From Nitrospirota bacterium (GTDB lineage Bacteria > Nitrospirota > Thermodesulfovibrionia > Thermodesulfovibrionales > SM23-35), in assembly GCA_029883145.1 (NCBI GenBank), contig JAOUJR010000151.1:1-5016 (forward strand): a stretch of DNA of 5,016 nucleotides. The letters are read 5' to 3'. A program made the translations under genes and the position numbers. The notes below the pieces were generated by a model. That model was given only the letters and a program-made list of their open reading frames with translations. It did no database searches and was not told where the DNA came from. Below, piece by piece: positions 4,608 to 5,016 of the stretch (its first letter is position 1; the number at the start of each line of letters is the position of its first letter).

Positions 4608-4694
4608 ATGATAAAGCCACTATGGATTAAATATCACAGAGCTCTCTATCATATAACCGCGAGGGGACTGAAAAGAATCCTATTTTTTGACAGC
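4608..4694 (+). pseudogene. N-terminal stub of a REP-associated (Y1/IS200-like) transposase
   Basis: The first 29 codons read MIKPLWIKYHRALYHITARG and then LKRILFFDS. This closely follows the N-terminus of REP-associated tyrosine transposases (RAYT/TnpA_REP, Y1 superfamily, PF01797), which typically begin M-x-R-P-L-R-I-E-x-P-G-A-x-Y-H-V-T-x-R-G with an I-F-x-D-D segment soon after. After Ser29 the resemblance stops: the frame continues for 33 more codons, through the vapB promoter and start, without family character. The catalytic HUH pair and Tyr are missing, and there is no ribosome binding site before the ATG. So this is a truncated relic, not an active element. Its last codons (TTT GAC AGC) supply the TTGACA -35 box of the vapBC promoter. 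Confidence 0.65.
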
Positions 4695-4716
4695 CCTATA
4701 ACAAATTTGTTATCAT
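4687..4716 (+). promoter_or_regulatory. vapBC promoter
   Basis: Consensus TTGACA (4687-4692), 18-nt spacer, TATCAT (4711-4716) with an upstream TG at 4708-4709 making an extended -10. It is the best-matching promoter in the window. The start is near 4723-4724, followed by AGGAGG at 4737-4742 and GTG at 4747. Confidence 0.7.
4698..4713. promoter_or_regulatory. Palindromic operator in the vapBC promoter
   Basis: ATAACAAATTTGTTAT is a perfect 16-bp palindrome lying between the -35 and -10 boxes and overlapping the -10. VapB-VapC complexes are known to repress their own operons by binding such sites through the VapB ribbon-helix-helix domain. A similar half-site, ATTGTAATCAT (4726-4736), repeats TTTGTTATCAT (4706-4716) at a 20-bp interval, about two helical turns on, and may be a second contact. 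Binding is inferred. Confidence 0.6.
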
Positions 4717-4746
4717 TTAATCAAAATTGTAATCATAGGAGGCAAC

Positions 4747-4995
4747 GTGGTAAGAACACAGATACAATTAACGGAAGAACAAGCAAGGGCCATTAAAAAA
4801 ATAGCCATCTCCCGCCATCTATCAGTTGCAGAACTTATACGACAGGCTGTAGATGCAATGATAAAGTCAAGTGCGATTATTGATACTGAAGAAAGACGAA
4901 AAAGGGCTATTGATATCGCGGGCAGATTTAGCTCAGGGAAACATGATATTTCCAGAGAACATGATAAATATCTTATGGATGCATTCAGCAAATGA
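4747..4995 (+). CDS. vapB: VapB-type ribbon-helix-helix antitoxin
   Basis: An 82-residue antitoxin of the ribbon-helix-helix (CopG/MetJ-Arc) kind. Residues 2-8 (VRTQIQL) form the DNA-contacting strand, 10-22 (EEQARAIKKIAIS) helix A and 26-38 (SVAELIRQAVDAM) helix B. The C-terminal part (about 45-82), with GRFSSGKHDISREHDKYL, is the flexible segment that in this VapB class wraps and blocks the toxin. The start is GTG, fixed by AGGAGG at 4737-4742, 4 nt upstream; there is no nearby ATG. Its stop overlaps the next start by 4 bases (ATGA), so antitoxin and toxin are translationally coupled. Expression should be self-repressed through the palindrome at 4698-4713. The partner is identified by the downstream PIN-domain start. 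Confidence 0.88.
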   Translation: MVRTQIQLTEEQARAIKKIAISRHLSVAELIRQAVDAMIKSSAIIDTEERRKRAIDIAGRFSSGKHDISREHDKYLMDAFSK

Positions 4996-5016
4996 GAATT
5001 TTTGTGGATACATCAG
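4992..5016 (+). CDS. vapC: VapC-type PIN-domain ribonuclease toxin, 5' end only
   Basis: Only eight codons are in the window: MRIFVDTS. This is the standard opening of VapC PIN-domain toxins, in which the Asp of V-D-T-S is the first metal-binding active-site residue; PIN toxins cleave RNA, often tRNA or rRNA. The ATG overlaps the vapB stop as ATGA (4992-4995), the usual coupled arrangement. The rest of the gene is cut off by the window edge, so intactness cannot be judged. Confidence 0.8.

Noticed and set aside
4713..4991. Minus-strand frame opposite vapB
   Set aside because: Antisense shadow of a clear ribbon-helix-helix antitoxin gene.

Overview
The window is AT-rich bacterial DNA with short genes and long, decayed-looking spacers. 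AGA/AGG for Arg and ATA for Ile are common in several genes. The mix is a prohibitin-type membrane scaffold, a possible PEP-CTERM C-terminus, an orphan PAS histidine kinase, a LapA-domain protein, a VapBC module and a fragment of a REP-associated transposase. This suits an environmental, PEP-CTERM-bearing bacterium of the Nitrospirota or anammox-planctomycete kind. That placement is inference from gene content and codon habits; no marker gene is present.

Layout. 1-144: no supportable gene. 165-311: extended -10 promoter and a 36-residue Cys3His mini-protein. 312-596: non-coding, two weak hairpins. 597-866: an unusual regulatory stretch with tandem TTGACA hexamers, a 10-bp hairpin, a strong intrinsic terminator (704-741), a possible leader ORF and a second strong terminator (826-865). 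908-2081: prohibitin/SPFH gene and a small two-TM zinc-ribbon protein, probably one transcript. 2128-2196: probable remnant of a PEP-CTERM anchor, followed by a terminator (2224-2249). 2250-2552: non-coding. 2630-3667: PAS-HisKA-HATPase kinase, bracketed by two copies of a 26-bp repeat. 3668-3926: non-coding. 3927-4265: promoter and LapA-domain membrane protein. 4266-4607: non-coding. 4608-4694: N-terminal stub of a RAYT/Y1 transposase. 4687-5016: promoter with palindromic operator, vapB, and the first codons of vapC, cut by the window edge.

How the parts work together. The prohibitin and zinc-ribbon proteins are likely co-expressed membrane components. Their expression may be gated by the two terminators upstream, which may also end a separate small RNA of about 95 nt. 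The kinase has no adjacent response regulator, so its partner is elsewhere; its ATP-lid G1 box is degenerate. VapB-VapC is a self-regulated toxin-antitoxin pair whose -35 box lies inside the transposase stub, so its promoter apparently arose at, or was joined to, a mobile-element scar.

I see no CRISPR array, rRNA, recognisable tRNA or complete insertion sequence. The best leads for something new are the 597-889 leader/sRNA region, the degenerate kinase G1 box and the transposase-derived vapBC promoter.
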